From: CAJQQY01 sp045106765
GTDB lineage: Bacteria; Bacteroidota; Bacteroidia; Chitinophagales; Saprospiraceae
Direction: 5' to 3'
Assembly (NCBI GenBank): GCA_045106765.1
Contig: JBGCFD010000072.1
Span: 26,472 to 90,471 of the forward strand
Length of the DNA: 64,000 bases
Part shown: one piece after another, positions 51,996-61,414 of the stretch
Layout: each line of letters begins with the position of its first letter
How positions within the stretch are numbered: the first letter of the stretch is position 1
Made by a program: the position numbers and the translations under genes
The notes under the pieces: model-generated
Databases searched by the model: none
The model's input: the letters and a program-made list of their open reading frames with translations, nothing else
Told to the model about the DNA's origin: nothing

Positions 51996-52696
51996 GTAAT
52001 TGTTTGGTAGTTGAAGATTCAAGATTGGCTCGGAAAGAATTGGTTTCGATTTTGTCGGAGATTGATGTTTTTGATAAAATTATGGAAGCGGAAAATGGAG
52101 AAGATGCAAAAGTATTGTTAGAAAAATTTTCGCCCGAAGTGGTTTTCCTAGATATTCATTTGCCAGGGATGAATGGATTTGAATTTTTGGAAAGTTTAGG
52201 TCAAATTCCAAAAGTAATTTTTACGACAGCTTACGATGAATATGCGATCAAGTCATTTGATTATAATGCGATTGATTATGTTTTAAAACCCATTAAAAAA
52301 GAACGATTGGAAAAAGCGATTGCGAAATTGGATTTGGGGAAAACGAAAACGAAGCGGTCAGATTTTCCCACTCAACAAATCTTTGTGCGAGATGGAGAGA
52401 AATGTTGGTTTGTAAAAATAAGTGATATTCGGATATTTGAATCAGTTGGGAATTATTCTCGCATTTATTTTGATGAAAATAAACCTTTGGTTCAACGGAG
52501 TCTAAATTATTTGGAAGATGTGTTGGAAGGAAGTACTTTTTTTCGAGTGAATCGACAGCAAATTATCAATCTGAATTATATCGAAAAATTGGACACATGG
52601 TTTAATGGGAAATTAAAAGTTACCATGAAAACGGGGGAGGAGATTGAAGTCTCAAGGCGACGATCGAATGAGATAAAGAGGATGTTTAGTTTATAA
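51992..52696 (+). CDS. LytTR-family response regulator
   Basis: A 234-residue transcription factor. The receiver domain (1-115) has Asp54 in VVFLDIHLPGMNGFEF and the conserved YDEYAIKSFDYNAIDYVLKP end. The LytTR DNA-binding domain follows (about 130-232), with IFVRDGEKCWFVKISDI, the FRVNRQQIINLNYI stretch and the LKVTMKTGEEIEVSRRR beta sheet. Controlled by the overlapping LytS-type kinase. Target genes unknown; the divergent or convergent neighbours (FN3/tail paralogue, giant protein) are worth testing. Confidence 0.95.
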   Translation: MSNCLVVEDSRLARKELVSILSEIDVFDKIMEAENGEDAKVLLEKFSPEVVFLDIHLPGMNGFEFLESLGQIPKVIFTTAYDEYAIKSFDYNAIDYVLKPIKKERLEKAIAKLDLGKTKTKRSDFPTQQIFVRDGEKCWFVKISDIRIFESVGNYSRIYFDENKPLVQRSLNYLEDVLEGSTFFRVNRQQIINLNYIEKLDTWFNGKLKVTMKTGEEIEVSRRRSNEIKRMFSL

Positions 52697-52709
52697 TTAC
52701 TTAGCAGTT

Positions 52710-52763
52710 TTCAGTAGGCAGTTTACAGGCACAGATTGAAAACTGTCTACTGAATTTTTTTTT
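52710..52763. terminator. Strong bidirectional terminator (CAGTAGGCAGTTT repeat)
   Basis: TTCAGTAGGCAGTTT (52710-52724) pairs with AAACTGTCTACTGAA (52740-52754) with one G-U; nine T follow. It ends the two-component transcript and on the opposite strand the FN3/tail paralogue, whose stop codon lies in the T-run. Confidence 0.85.
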
Positions 52764-53445
52764 AATATTTAATACTTGTCGATTTGGATTGAGCCACATT
52801 GTTTTTCTCTTTCGTTTCTTTTTTGAGTGCGACAGATGTTTGATTTCTATCCATTTTAAAAACTACATTATAAGTTCCATCAGGTTCATCTGATAAGTCA
52901 AAGGAATATTCATTTAATCCAATTTGAAGTGGTTTCATCTCATCATAAACTACTTCTCCAAGATTTGTTGAGAATCGACATTTTAATTCTCCTTCCTTGA
53001 TCGAATTAACAAAAATCTTAAATTGATTATTTGGAAGTTGTTCTTTTTCGATAACCTTAAAATAATTCACGACCTTTTTTTCATTTGAAACAACTTTGCT
53101 GTAGCCATACTCTCCCTCTTTTGATATTGGTTTTAGTCTATAATTGACTTTTTTCAAACCTAATTCATCATCTTTAAATTGATATTCATTGATATCTTCT
53201 TCATTTTTATTTTGAATAGATCCAATTGATTGAAAATTAACTCCATCAATAGATCTTTCAATCGTAAATGATGAGGTATTTACTTCAGAAAAAGTAGACC
53301 AACTAAGAAGAAATCCTTGCCCATAATTTTTAACCTGTAACGTTTTTTCATATTGAACCTGAGACTGAGCAGTTACAGAAAGTAAAATCATAAATAAAAG
53401 CGTAAGAAAAGAAGATGGTTGAATGGATTTTTTTAGTTTTTTCAT
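52762..53445 (-). CDS. Small secreted protein: FN3-like domain plus T9SS-tail-like domain (paralogue of 2239-2919)
   Basis: A 227-residue protein with signal peptide (to about residue 30). FN3-like part: SWSTFSEVNTSSFTIERSID, then VNYRLKPISKEGEYGYSK. Tail-like part (about 130-200): FKIFVNSIKEGELKCRF, NLGEVVYDE, IGLNEYSFDLSDEPDGTYNVVF. It shares this order with the 226-residue protein near 2.2 kb, with clear but moderate identity. No FPNP motif and a Lys/Ser-rich extension ends the protein. Shares a terminator with the LytTR gene. Whether the T9SS exports it is unknown. Confidence 0.75.
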   Translation of the reverse strand: MKKLKKSIQPSSFLTLLFMILLSVTAQSQVQYEKTLQVKNYGQGFLLSWSTFSEVNTSSFTIERSIDGVNFQSIGSIQNKNEEDINEYQFKDDELGLKKVNYRLKPISKEGEYGYSKVVSNEKKVVNYFKVIEKEQLPNNQFKIFVNSIKEGELKCRFSTNLGEVVYDEMKPLQIGLNEYSFDLSDEPDGTYNVVFKMDRNQTSVALKKETKEKNNVAQSKSTSIKY

Positions 53446-54104
53446 CGGGTACTATTTTAAAATAAGATTTAGTTTAATTAATAGACTTTTATTCGTTTGA
53501 CGTTGAACGTTTTACGGTCGCTTATACAATTCTATTTAGAATAAATTCTAATTTGTTGTTTGTCAGTTAGTTATAATGATAAAATGATAATCATACCAAT
53601 ATTGAAAAAGAAATGGGGAGGAAATATTAAATTTAAATAAAGAATAGATTGAGTGAGGAGGAATATAATATGAGGAGGGAAAAATCATTAATCTTAAATT
53701 AGATTATTTAAGAAGTGATTAGTTTTATCTTTATGAAATAGTGTGACAATGAATATTTAGAAAAATAGTGAAATTGGCAATCGAAATATTGATCAGCCAA
53801 TCAAAATAATTTATGTAAACTTTTGAATATTTTCCAAGTAAAAGACAAAAGGTTATGGTTTATCGTCATCTATCTATCACATTTTTAATTTTATTGTTGA
53901 AGAAATAAATTTTATTGTATTTTACGTATTTGAAAAATATGATATACTATATACTAAAATGAGTATTTCTTTTTTTTACCAACTTCATCACACATTCATT
54001 TCAAACTGAACTAACCTAGTGTATTTTTATTAATAAAAATTGAAATTCATCTCGTATTTTGCGAGCAATTTCAAGAAGCACTTTTTTATACAAAAACAAT
54101 AAAT
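53446..54104. other. Long AT-rich region before the giant protease gene
   Basis: 659 bases of very AT-rich sequence between divergent genes. Carries the GACGTTGAACGTTTTACG repeat (about 53499-53516). No gene or RNA recognised; a 16-codon ORF from about 53960 is likely chance. Probably a long leader for the large surface protein. Confidence 0.5.
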
Positions 54105-57100
54105 ATGTACGGATTTACAAAAAGCTTTTCTATTACTATTTTCACTTCTATTTTTGTTGGAATCATGGCCGTTGGATATTTGCAAGTAGCCAATAATTCT
54201 AATTCAATTGAGGAGGTTAATGACCAACAATTTTGTGCACATGATCATATGCTGCAAAAAGCAATCAATTCAGATCCTGCCATTAAAACGCTTATCGATG
54301 GACAAGAGGCAGAGGCTTATAATTATTTGAATAATTCTGGCAATCAAGCTGAAAATTTTTTAGCTGATTTTACCTTACCAGTTGTTGTACACATTGTTCA
54401 CGAAGGTGGAGCTGAAAATATTGACAATGCCCAAGTTGATCAAGCGATTTTAGATTTGAATGCTGCTTTTGATGGATCGTTTGGGACAGGAGTAAATACT
54501 GAAATTGAATTTTGCTTAGCAAAAAACAATCCAGCAGGTGATCCTTCGACTGGAGTAACACGTGAGGAATCTGATTTGACCAATGTGACGATTGAAACAG
54601 AAGATTTGTTATTAAAAGAAATTGATCGATGGGATCCAACTAAGTATATTAATATTTGGGTAGTAAAAGATATAGATAGTGATGCTTTGGTAGGAACAGT
54701 TAGAGGTTATTCATACATGCCAGCTTTCCATGGAACGGATCGAGATGGGATTGTGATAGAGGCAGCGTTTTTTGGTTCAACGCCTGAAAATTCTACAATT
54801 TTGGCACACGAGATGGGACACTATTTAGGATTGTATCATACATTTCATGCAGGATGTGGAAATGATAATTGTTTGTTGGATGGAGATAGAGTTTGTGATA
54901 CTCCACCAGATTGGACGATTGCAGAAGCACCATGTGATGTAGATGAAAATAGTTGTTTTACTGATGCGGACGATACAAGTGCGAATAATCCATTGACGAC
55001 TGATGAAAATGATATGCGTGAGAACTATATGGATATTAATCCTTTGACTTGTTTGACTGCTTTTACACAAGGACAAGCTGATCGGATGACATTTTTTATC
55101 AATGGTCCAAGAGTTAGTTTGACTGGCTCGACAGTTTGTGATACAGATTGTGATACTCCAATTGAAGATTTGTCATTTAGCCCAGGAAATGATACAACGA
55201 TTTTTGCAGGATCTCCTCAGATATTTTTTGCAAGTACTTCAACTAATGCGACTACTTTTAGTTGGACATTAAATAGTTTGGAAATAGGAACAGGTGCAAA
55301 TTTAGTTTACCAATTTAATACAGCTGGAACTTTCACTTTGACTTTGAATGCTGGAAATGCTGATGCGGATTGCACAGTTGATTATTCTATCGAAGTAACT
55401 GTGGTGGATTGTATTGGGAATTCTCATGTTGATGCTGATACAGGAGTAGATGTATTTATGTGTGGTGATGCTGGAAGTCCTTGTCGAACAATTCAATATG
55501 CTTTGGATAATTCGGTTTGTAGTGGAGATACAATATTTGTACATAGTGGTACTTATAGTTTGCCTGGGGCGACTCCAAGTTCAACTCCGATTGCTTTGAT
55601 TCCAGAAGATTATACAGTAACATTTTTTGGGGTGGAAGATGATGGAGATGTAATTGTTGACGGGGAAAGTTTGCGTCGAGCATTTGTGTACGATTATTCC
55701 GATTCAGGATGTCCAACATCATTAGCTGATAATGGAGTGAATTTATCTCATGCGATTAACTTTGCTAATTTGACCATTCAAAATGGTCAATCTACAGAAG
55801 AAGAATGTATGAATGCAAGTTACCTATCAAGTGGTTCAGCAATTCATATGGTAAATGTTGATTCTTCTGCGTTGAATATTTCGATAGATAATTGTCGATT
55901 TATCAATAATAACACTTTGGATGATGAGCCATTAAATTTAGGATATGCATCTTTTGGTGCAATTTATTTTGATGGAAAAATGGACAATCTTGTTCCTATT
56001 GGAACGAATGCGAGTTTGACTATTACTGATTCAGAGTTTTCAAGTAATCGAGCTGAAAATCTAGCAAATGGAGGAGTTGGAGGAGCTGTATCAATTCATA
56101 ATGTTAGAGAGGTAAATATAGCTGATAGTTATTTTTGTGAAAATAGTGTATTTAGTGCTACAGCAGATAATGGAGATTTAACACTCGATAGAAATTCAGG
56201 AGGAGCGATTGCTATTTTTGATCGATCAGATGATGTTGGAGTAGCTGCTCATAATCATACGATAGACAATTGTTATTTTTTAAATAATTCTGCGACGACG
56301 ACTCTTGGAATTGGATTTTTGGATCAATCAGAAGGAGGGGCAATTTTCTTAGGCGGAGATTTAAATGACAATACTGTTGTATCTACTGCTACATTGAACA
56401 TTAATAATTCTTCTTTTTTCAATAATGGTATTGAGTCAGGAATTGAGCATTTTGATAATTCTACTGGAACTATCGTGGTGAGTGGGAATACATTAGATGA
56501 TAATCCTTATGCTTTTGATTTAGGAAATGACACGACGATTTGTAATATCGATTCCTTGACTTTGGGAACAGATATTTTGGGTGCTGAATTTTTATGGAGT
56601 ACAGGTGCGACGACTTCAATGATTACAGTTGGAGATACTGGTGTTTATGTTTTGACAATTTCGATGGGAGCGTGTGAGTTTGTTGATTCCTTAGAAGTGA
56701 GTGAAATCATTTGTGGAGAAATATGTAATAATGGAATTGATGATGATGGAAATGGATTGATTGATTGTTTTGATCCAGCATGTTGTGGACAAGATGGTTG
56801 TGATTTAGCATTTTATAATGAATGTCCAGATGATTGTTTATTGACAAATTCAGATAATAATGTACAGGCGGAACAAAAGTGGGAAAGTAATTTTGAAACA
56901 ACATCAGGCACAACTCCGATCACCGCAGATATTGATGGAGATGGAACACCTGAAGTAATTATTGTTAAACGGACGAGTGGATCAGGAAGTGTAATTCAAA
57001 TAATAGATGGTGTGAATGGAACATTAGAGTCTAGTATAAGTCTATCTACTATGGCTTTTGTAAATGAAACAGGAATTGCTGTAGCTGATGTAGACAAAGA

Positions 57101-60100
57101 TGGAACGAGTGAAATCTTTATCGCTCAGAATGGTCTCCTTTTACGATTTGAACATGATGGAACTCAATCAGCAGGATTTGGTTTGCCAGGATTTGGAGAT
57201 AACCTTTCTTCGAAAATTGGTATTGCAGATTTTGATGGAGATGGTTCTGTAGAAATTTATTTTAATAATAGAATTTTTTCTCCGACAGATTTATTTGTTA
57301 TGGTGGTTCTGCCAATTATTACTTCTCCAGATGCTCAACAAGCTGTGGCAGTAGATGTTTTGGATGATGGAGCTTGTCCAAATTGTGAAGGACTGGAATT
57401 AGTGATGGGAAATAAAGTTTATGCAGTAGATATAGCTTCTGGAAATGCGACAATAGCGATGGAAGCAGATTTGAGTTTGGAAAATGGAATGGTTTCCATA
57501 GCAGATATTGATAAGGATGGAGACTTGGATGCTGTTGTTTCAGCATTAGTTCCATCTAATATAGGTATGACTCCTAATTTGATTTATGGATGGGATTTAC
57601 AGACTAATACAATTTTGGGGCAATATGATCCTGGTGATAATGCTTCACAAGCAATGATTGCTGATATTGACGGAGATGATCAATTAGAAATTGTTTTCCG
57701 AACATCAACCGATATCGTTGCGTTGAATCTTGATTTCACATTATCATGGATGACTCCTTCAGTAGAGAATGATAACAATTTATCAAGTTTAGTTTCTTTT
57801 GATTTTGATGGTGATGGTGATTTTGAAGTGGTTGGAAGAGGAGCGGAAGCATTGGAAATTTTAGATGGAGCTAATGGAAATATTTTATTTACGACTCCAA
57901 TTTTTTCAAACTCCAGAGTAGAATCACCTGTTATTGTAGATGTGGATGGAGATGGATTGACAGAAATATTAGTGGTAGGAGCTGCTACTCAAGCTAATGC
58001 TAATAATGATATTGGTTTCCTTCGTGCTTATCAATCAAGTACTTTTCCATGGCAAACCACTCGTCAAGTATGGAATCAAAGTGCTTATTTTAATGTTAAT
58101 ATTAAAGATGATTTGAGTATTCCTATTGTCCAACAACAACATCATATTGTCGGCAACGATGTAGTTTTAAATAACTTTCTGACACAACATGGTCAACAAC
58201 TAGGAGCGGATGCTTCCATTACAAGTGTCGATGTACAATGTGCTTTGGATGAATTGATGGTTACTTTGGAAGTATGTAATACAGGAGATAATGTATTGTC
58301 TTACACAACTCCGATTACTTTTTATACAAGTGATCCAACTGCTGGAGCAACAACTGCTCTTGATTCAGAAGTGCTTGGGGTGACAGTTGGCATTGACAGT
58401 TGTACGACTGTAGAATTTACGATTCCAGCACAATACGATGATCCAGTTTTTGTCGTAGTCAATGATGATAATACGACGAATACACCTTATGATTTGGATA
58501 CAGATTTTCCAAATACCAATATTGGAGAATGTGATTACTCTAATAATATCATTCAATTCACAGAAGTACCTGAGCCTTATGAATTGGATTTAGGAGGAAC
58601 GATTACGATCTGTGATAATGCTTCGATTGAGTTGAATGCGACTACTCACTTTGTGAGTTACGAATGGCAAGATGGAACAACTGATTCTACTTTTACAGTT
58701 TGGGATGGAGGAATGTACACGGTAACCGTTATTGATTCATGTGGTGGTGTTCAAACGGATATGGTTGAAATTATCGTAGATCCGAATACAGTCAATATGA
58801 CGATGCCTGAGGTTGCTGTTGTTTGTCCAACTCAAGATACTTCATTTACAGTAGTTGGAGATTTTGATACTTATCAATGGCAAACCATTGATGGAGGAGA
58901 TGACTTTTTAGATTGTACTACTTGCCAAACGGTAAATATTATTGATCCAGATGAAGAGGTGATGTATGTTGTTACCGCAAGTAATTCTATGACTGGTTGT
59001 TATAGTGTCGACACAGTATCCTTAGTTTTTACTTCTATTTCTACTTCGGGTGATACTTTAGTTTGTGCAGGAGAATCTGTGATGATTCATGGAAATATGG
59101 TTTCAGCACCAATGACTTATACCGAGACATTTACCTCTATTTTAGGATGTGATTCTACGAGTGCAATAACTTTGAACAATTACCCAGTCTCTACTTTGAA
59201 TTTCCAATCTACACCAACTTGTCCAAATGGAAGTGAAGGTTCTGTTTCGGTTTTTGTTGATCCTGGTGGTGCAACTAATTATGAATGGAGTATTGCTGGA
59301 GCAGGGAATACTCCAACGGTTGATAATTTACCAGCTGGAGTTTATACCGTAACTATAACAGATAATAATGCTTGTACCTTTACAGGAAGTGTGGAGGTTA
59401 CAGAAGGATTAACAATTGATGTTTTTACTGATTTTGTTGCTCCAACATGTTTTGAAGGAAATGATGGAGAATTAGAAATCACTAATCCTCAACCTGGATG
59501 GATGTATAGTGTAGAAGGTGTAAATGGAGGAGCATTTCAAGCAGATCCAATTTTTACTGGACTTTCAGCAGGTGAATATATTATTTCAATTCAAGATGGG
59601 GATTGTATTTATACTAATGCTAGTACCCAGATAGTTCAAAATCCAGTTGAGATTTCAATTATAGGTTTCCCAAATGAAGTAGTTACTACAACTTATCCAG
59701 ATTCTTTTCAAGTCCCTGATTTGTCGTTTAATGGAAATAACTCCCCAATTGCGAGTACTGTCTGGACATCAGAGATAGGAACATCAGGATTAAGTTGTAC
59801 AACCTGCCCAAGTCCAATGGCATTACCATTGACACCTGATACAGTTGAATATATTTTGACTGTTACAGATTCTATTGGTTGTTCTACTTCTGATACTTTG
59901 TTTCTTCTTGTGGCATTACCATGTGATCCAGAATCTGTAATCATTCCGAATGCATTCACACCTGATGGTGATGGATTGAATGATACTTTTAGTGCAGTTA
60001 CTGAGGAAAGAATAGAAGAAGTTCTTGAAATAAAGATTTTCAATCGATGGGGAAATCCTGTTTACTCTTCTGATACTGGTGAACCTTGGGATGGAATGGA

Positions 60101-60215
60101 TGGAGATAGACCGGCTCCAATGGATGTCTATGTTTACGTAATGACTTTAGGTTGTCAATTTGCTGAATTTGATGAAACAATTATAAAAGCAGGTGAAGTC
60201 ACCTTGATTCGATAG
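54105..60215 (+). CDS. 2036-residue multidomain M43 metalloprotease-like surface protein with type B (CHU_C) T9SS tail
   Basis: Order: signal segment (8-29); M43 domain (about 88-340) with zinc motif His235-Glu236-x-x-His239-x5-His245 (HEMGHYLGLYHTF) and Met-turn Met309 (NYMDI); PKD-like domain (about 355-433); parallel beta-helix (about 440-800), with N-terminal SPCRTIQYALDN and repeat turns such as ANGGVGGAVSIHNVREVNIA; PKD-like plus CNNGIDDDGNGLIDC (near 873); about seven FG-GAP/VCBS-like repeats (about 935-1290, DIDGDG..E); CARDB-like domain (about 1370-1475); Ig/SprB-like repeats (about 1480-1930); and type B tail (about 1944-2036, IPNAFTPDGDGLNDTF to EVTLIR). The pappalysin/cytophagalysin family cleaves proteins. 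Gene is alone and ends at a strong terminator. Probably a surface enzyme or adhesin. Confidence 0.88.
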   Translation: MYGFTKSFSITIFTSIFVGIMAVGYLQVANNSNSIEEVNDQQFCAHDHMLQKAINSDPAIKTLIDGQEAEAYNYLNNSGNQAENFLADFTLPVVVHIVHEGGAENIDNAQVDQAILDLNAAFDGSFGTGVNTEIEFCLAKNNPAGDPSTGVTREESDLTNVTIETEDLLLKEIDRWDPTKYINIWVVKDIDSDALVGTVRGYSYMPAFHGTDRDGIVIEAAFFGSTPENSTILAHEMGHYLGLYHTFHAGCGNDNCLLDGDRVCDTPPDWTIAEAPCDVDENSCFTDADDTSANNPLTTDENDMRENYMDINPLTCLTAFTQGQADRMTFFINGPRVSLTGSTVCDTDCDTPIEDLSFSPGNDTTIFAGSPQIFFASTSTNATTFSWTLNSLEIGTGANLVYQFNTAGTFTLTLNAGNADADCTVDYSIEVTVVDCIGNSHVDADTGVDVFMCGDAGSPCRTIQYALDNSVCSGDTIFVHSGTYSLPGATPSSTPIALIPEDYTVTFFGVEDDGDVIVDGESLRRAFVYDYSDSGCPTSLADNGVNLSHAINFANLTIQNGQSTEEECMNASYLSSGSAIHMVNVDSSALNISIDNCRFINNNTLDDEPLNLGYASFGAIYFDGKMDNLVPIGTNASLTITDSEFSSNRAENLANGGVGGAVSIHNVREVNIADSYFCENSVFSATADNGDLTLDRNSGGAIAIFDRSDDVGVAAHNHTIDNCYFLNNSATTTLGIGFLDQSEGGAIFLGGDLNDNTVVSTATLNINNSSFFNNGIESGIEHFDNSTGTIVVSGNTLDDNPYAFDLGNDTTICNIDSLTLGTDILGAEFLWSTGATTSMITVGDTGVYVLTISMGACEFVDSLEVSEIICGEICNNGIDDDGNGLIDCFDPACCGQDGCDLAFYNECPDDCLLTNSDNNVQAEQKWESNFETTSGTTPITADIDGDGTPEVIIVKRTSGSGSVIQIIDGVNGTLESSISLSTMAFVNETGIAVADVDKDGTSEIFIAQNGLLLRFEHDGTQSAGFGLPGFGDNLSSKIGIADFDGDGSVEIYFNNRIFSPTDLFVMVVLPIITSPDAQQAVAVDVLDDGACPNCEGLELVMGNKVYAVDIASGNATIAMEADLSLENGMVSIADIDKDGDLDAVVSALVPSNIGMTPNLIYGWDLQTNTILGQYDPGDNASQAMIADIDGDDQLEIVFRTSTDIVALNLDFTLSWMTPSVENDNNLSSLVSFDFDGDGDFEVVGRGAEALEILDGANGNILFTTPIFSNSRVESPVIVDVDGDGLTEILVVGAATQANANNDIGFLRAYQSSTFPWQTTRQVWNQSAYFNVNIKDDLSIPIVQQQHHIVGNDVVLNNFLTQHGQQLGADASITSVDVQCALDELMVTLEVCNTGDNVLSYTTPITFYTSDPTAGATTALDSEVLGVTVGIDSCTTVEFTIPAQYDDPVFVVVNDDNTTNTPYDLDTDFPNTNIGECDYSNNIIQFTEVPEPYELDLGGTITICDNASIELNATTHFVSYEWQDGTTDSTFTVWDGGMYTVTVIDSCGGVQTDMVEIIVDPNTVNMTMPEVAVVCPTQDTSFTVVGDFDTYQWQTIDGGDDFLDCTTCQTVNIIDPDEEVMYVVTASNSMTGCYSVDTVSLVFTSISTSGDTLVCAGESVMIHGNMVSAPMTYTETFTSILGCDSTSAITLNNYPVSTLNFQSTPTCPNGSEGSVSVFVDPGGATNYEWSIAGAGNTPTVDNLPAGVYTVTITDNNACTFTGSVEVTEGLTIDVFTDFVAPTCFEGNDGELEITNPQPGWMYSVEGVNGGAFQADPIFTGLSAGEYIISIQDGDCIYTNASTQIVQNPVEISIIGFPNEVVTTTYPDSFQVPDLSFNGNNSPIASTVWTSEIGTSGLSCTTCPSPMALPLTPDTVEYILTVTDSIGCSTSDTLFLLVALPCDPESVIIPNAFTPDGDGLNDTFSAVTEERIEEVLEIKIFNRWGNPVYSSDTGEPWDGMDGDRPAPMDVYVYVMTLGCQFAEFDETIIKAGEVTLIR

Positions 60216-60236
60216 TCTAATTTTTCAATAAAAAAT

Positions 60237-60276
60237 AAAATCCCTCTAGCGAAATTCGTTGGAGGGATTTTTTATT
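60237..60276 (+). terminator. Strong terminator overlapping the Crp/Fnr frame
   Basis: AAAATCCCTC (60237-60246) pairs with GAGGGATTTT (60262-60271), the inner CGAA/TTCG extends the stem, and a T-rich run follows. It ends the giant protein gene and overlaps the first codons of the open frame of the next gene. Confidence 0.85.
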
Positions 60277-60282
60277 TTTATT

Positions 60283-60798
60283 TTGAAATTTGAAAAAACA
60301 AATCAATTATTTAAACTTATTACTTTGAAAAAAATATCGATCAAAAAAGGAGAAATCATTCAGCGACCAGGAGAGATCAATAGTAAAGTTTATTTTGTTA
60401 AAACTGGATTGTTACGCTCTTATTCTATTGATGAAAAAGGGAAAGAACATATTTTTATGTTTGCTCCTGAAGATTGGGTTATTTCAGATAATCTACCTCC
60501 TGAAGAACCATGTAATTTATTTATTGATGCATTAGAAGATTCGATCGTTGTCGTGAGAGAAAAAATTATCGTAAAAGATACTCAAGTTGACCCTACCAAA
60601 TTATTCAAAAGAATGGGAGTCCTTCAAAAAAGGATAATCATGTTGATGAGTTCATCAGCGATAGAACGTTATGAAGATTTTATTGAAACCTATCCACAGA
60701 TTGTTCAAAGAGTTCCACAAAGAATGATCGCTTCCTACCTTGGTATTACACCTGAAGCTTTGAGCAAAGTTAAAAGGGAAAGAATTACCAAAAAGTAA
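60283..60798 (+). CDS. Crp/Fnr-family transcription regulator, non-ATG start
   Basis: About 170 residues. Cyclic nucleotide-binding-like domain (about residues 15-100: IKKGEIIQRPGEINSKVYFV, then LLRSYSIDEKGKEHIFMF) and a C-terminal helix-turn-helix (MIASYLGITPEALSKVKRE). There is no in-frame ATG before the domain; candidate starts are TTG at 60283 or 60325, while the frame opens at TTG 60259 inside the terminator. The N-terminal helix normally found in the family is missing or short. It may use a TTG start, or the gene may be 5'-truncated. Probably controls the redox-linked operon that follows. Confidence 0.75.
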   Translation: MKFEKTNQLFKLITLKKISIKKGEIIQRPGEINSKVYFVKTGLLRSYSIDEKGKEHIFMFAPEDWVISDNLPPEEPCNLFIDALEDSIVVVREKIIVKDTQVDPTKLFKRMGVLQKRIIMLMSSSAIERYEDFIETYPQIVQRVPQRMIASYLGITPEALSKVKRERITKK

Positions 60799-60843
60799 TT
60801 TCTTTTCTTAACATAGATTAATGTCCACCCACATTTCAGCTTC

Positions 60844-60851
60844 TACTTTTG
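60844..60851 (+). promoter_or_regulatory. Candidate -7 element for the membrane protein/FMN reductase/DoxX operon
   Basis: TACTTTTG fits TAnnTTTG, about 50 bases before the ATG at 60901. A weak TGT lies at the -33 position. Suggests the operon is separately started from the Crp gene. Confidence 0.35.
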
Positions 60852-60900
60852 TGCTATTATTATTTTTGGATCATATTTTTTAACTCAAAAATTATCAAAA

Positions 60901-61368
60901 ATGAATCGTAGCACTTTATCACTTTTCTTAAAAATATCTGCTGCCCTTTGGATCGTTTGGGGACTCGTTCACATCTTTGCTGGCGGAATAACGATGTATC
61001 ATGTTTTATCAGAAGATATATCCTCTTCAATTAGTGGAATTGCAGATGCAGTAGATCCAACAACTGTCCAGATGGAATATCCAAAAGCAACTGGAGCAAT
61101 AATTGGTCAGCATGGTTTTAATTTATTCTGGATTGGAATCATCACTTTTATTTGCGCATTTTTTATTTGGAATAAAAATGCGAATGCTATTTTTCTAGCA
61201 GCTATTACAGGTGGTTTGGCTGACTTAGGATATTTTCTTTTTATGGATTTAGGCGGACATGTTCATTTTTTACCAGGAACACTTATGACGATTATTTCTG
61301 CTTCCGCTATTATCCTTACTTTCTATGCTTACTTCAAAAGCGATAAAATGGAACTATTTGAAAAGTAA
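60901..61368 (+). CDS. Unknown four-TM membrane protein (155 aa)
   Basis: I do not recognise a named family. There are four hydrophobic segments (about 9-35, 75-95, 98-118 and 125-148). Short polar stretches include ATGAIIGQHGFN and FMDLGGHVHFLPG, with His residues that could hold a cofactor. First gene of a three-gene plus-strand unit, 46 bases before the FMN reductase gene. The company of a flavin reductase and a DoxX protein suggests a quinone or redox-stress role, by association only. Confidence 0.75.
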   Translation: MNRSTLSLFLKISAALWIVWGLVHIFAGGITMYHVLSEDISSSISGIADAVDPTTVQMEYPKATGAIIGQHGFNLFWIGIITFICAFFIWNKNANAIFLAAITGGLADLGYFLFMDLGGHVHFLPGTLMTIISASAIILTFYAYFKSDKMELFEK

Positions 61369-61414
61369 AGTATCAACCTAAATTTAAAATCCATTCATAA
61401 AATAAATTTTGATT

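Noticed and set aside
53959..54009. A 16-codon ORF upstream of the giant gene, possible leader peptide
   Set aside because: Too short, no attenuation-like hairpin or biased codon run, and the frame is not linked to the downstream start.
54370..59000. Several antisense open frames inside the giant protein gene
   Set aside because: They are His/Tyr/Ile-rich shadows caused by the Asp/Asn/Ile codon use of the sense frame, without signals or family resemblance.
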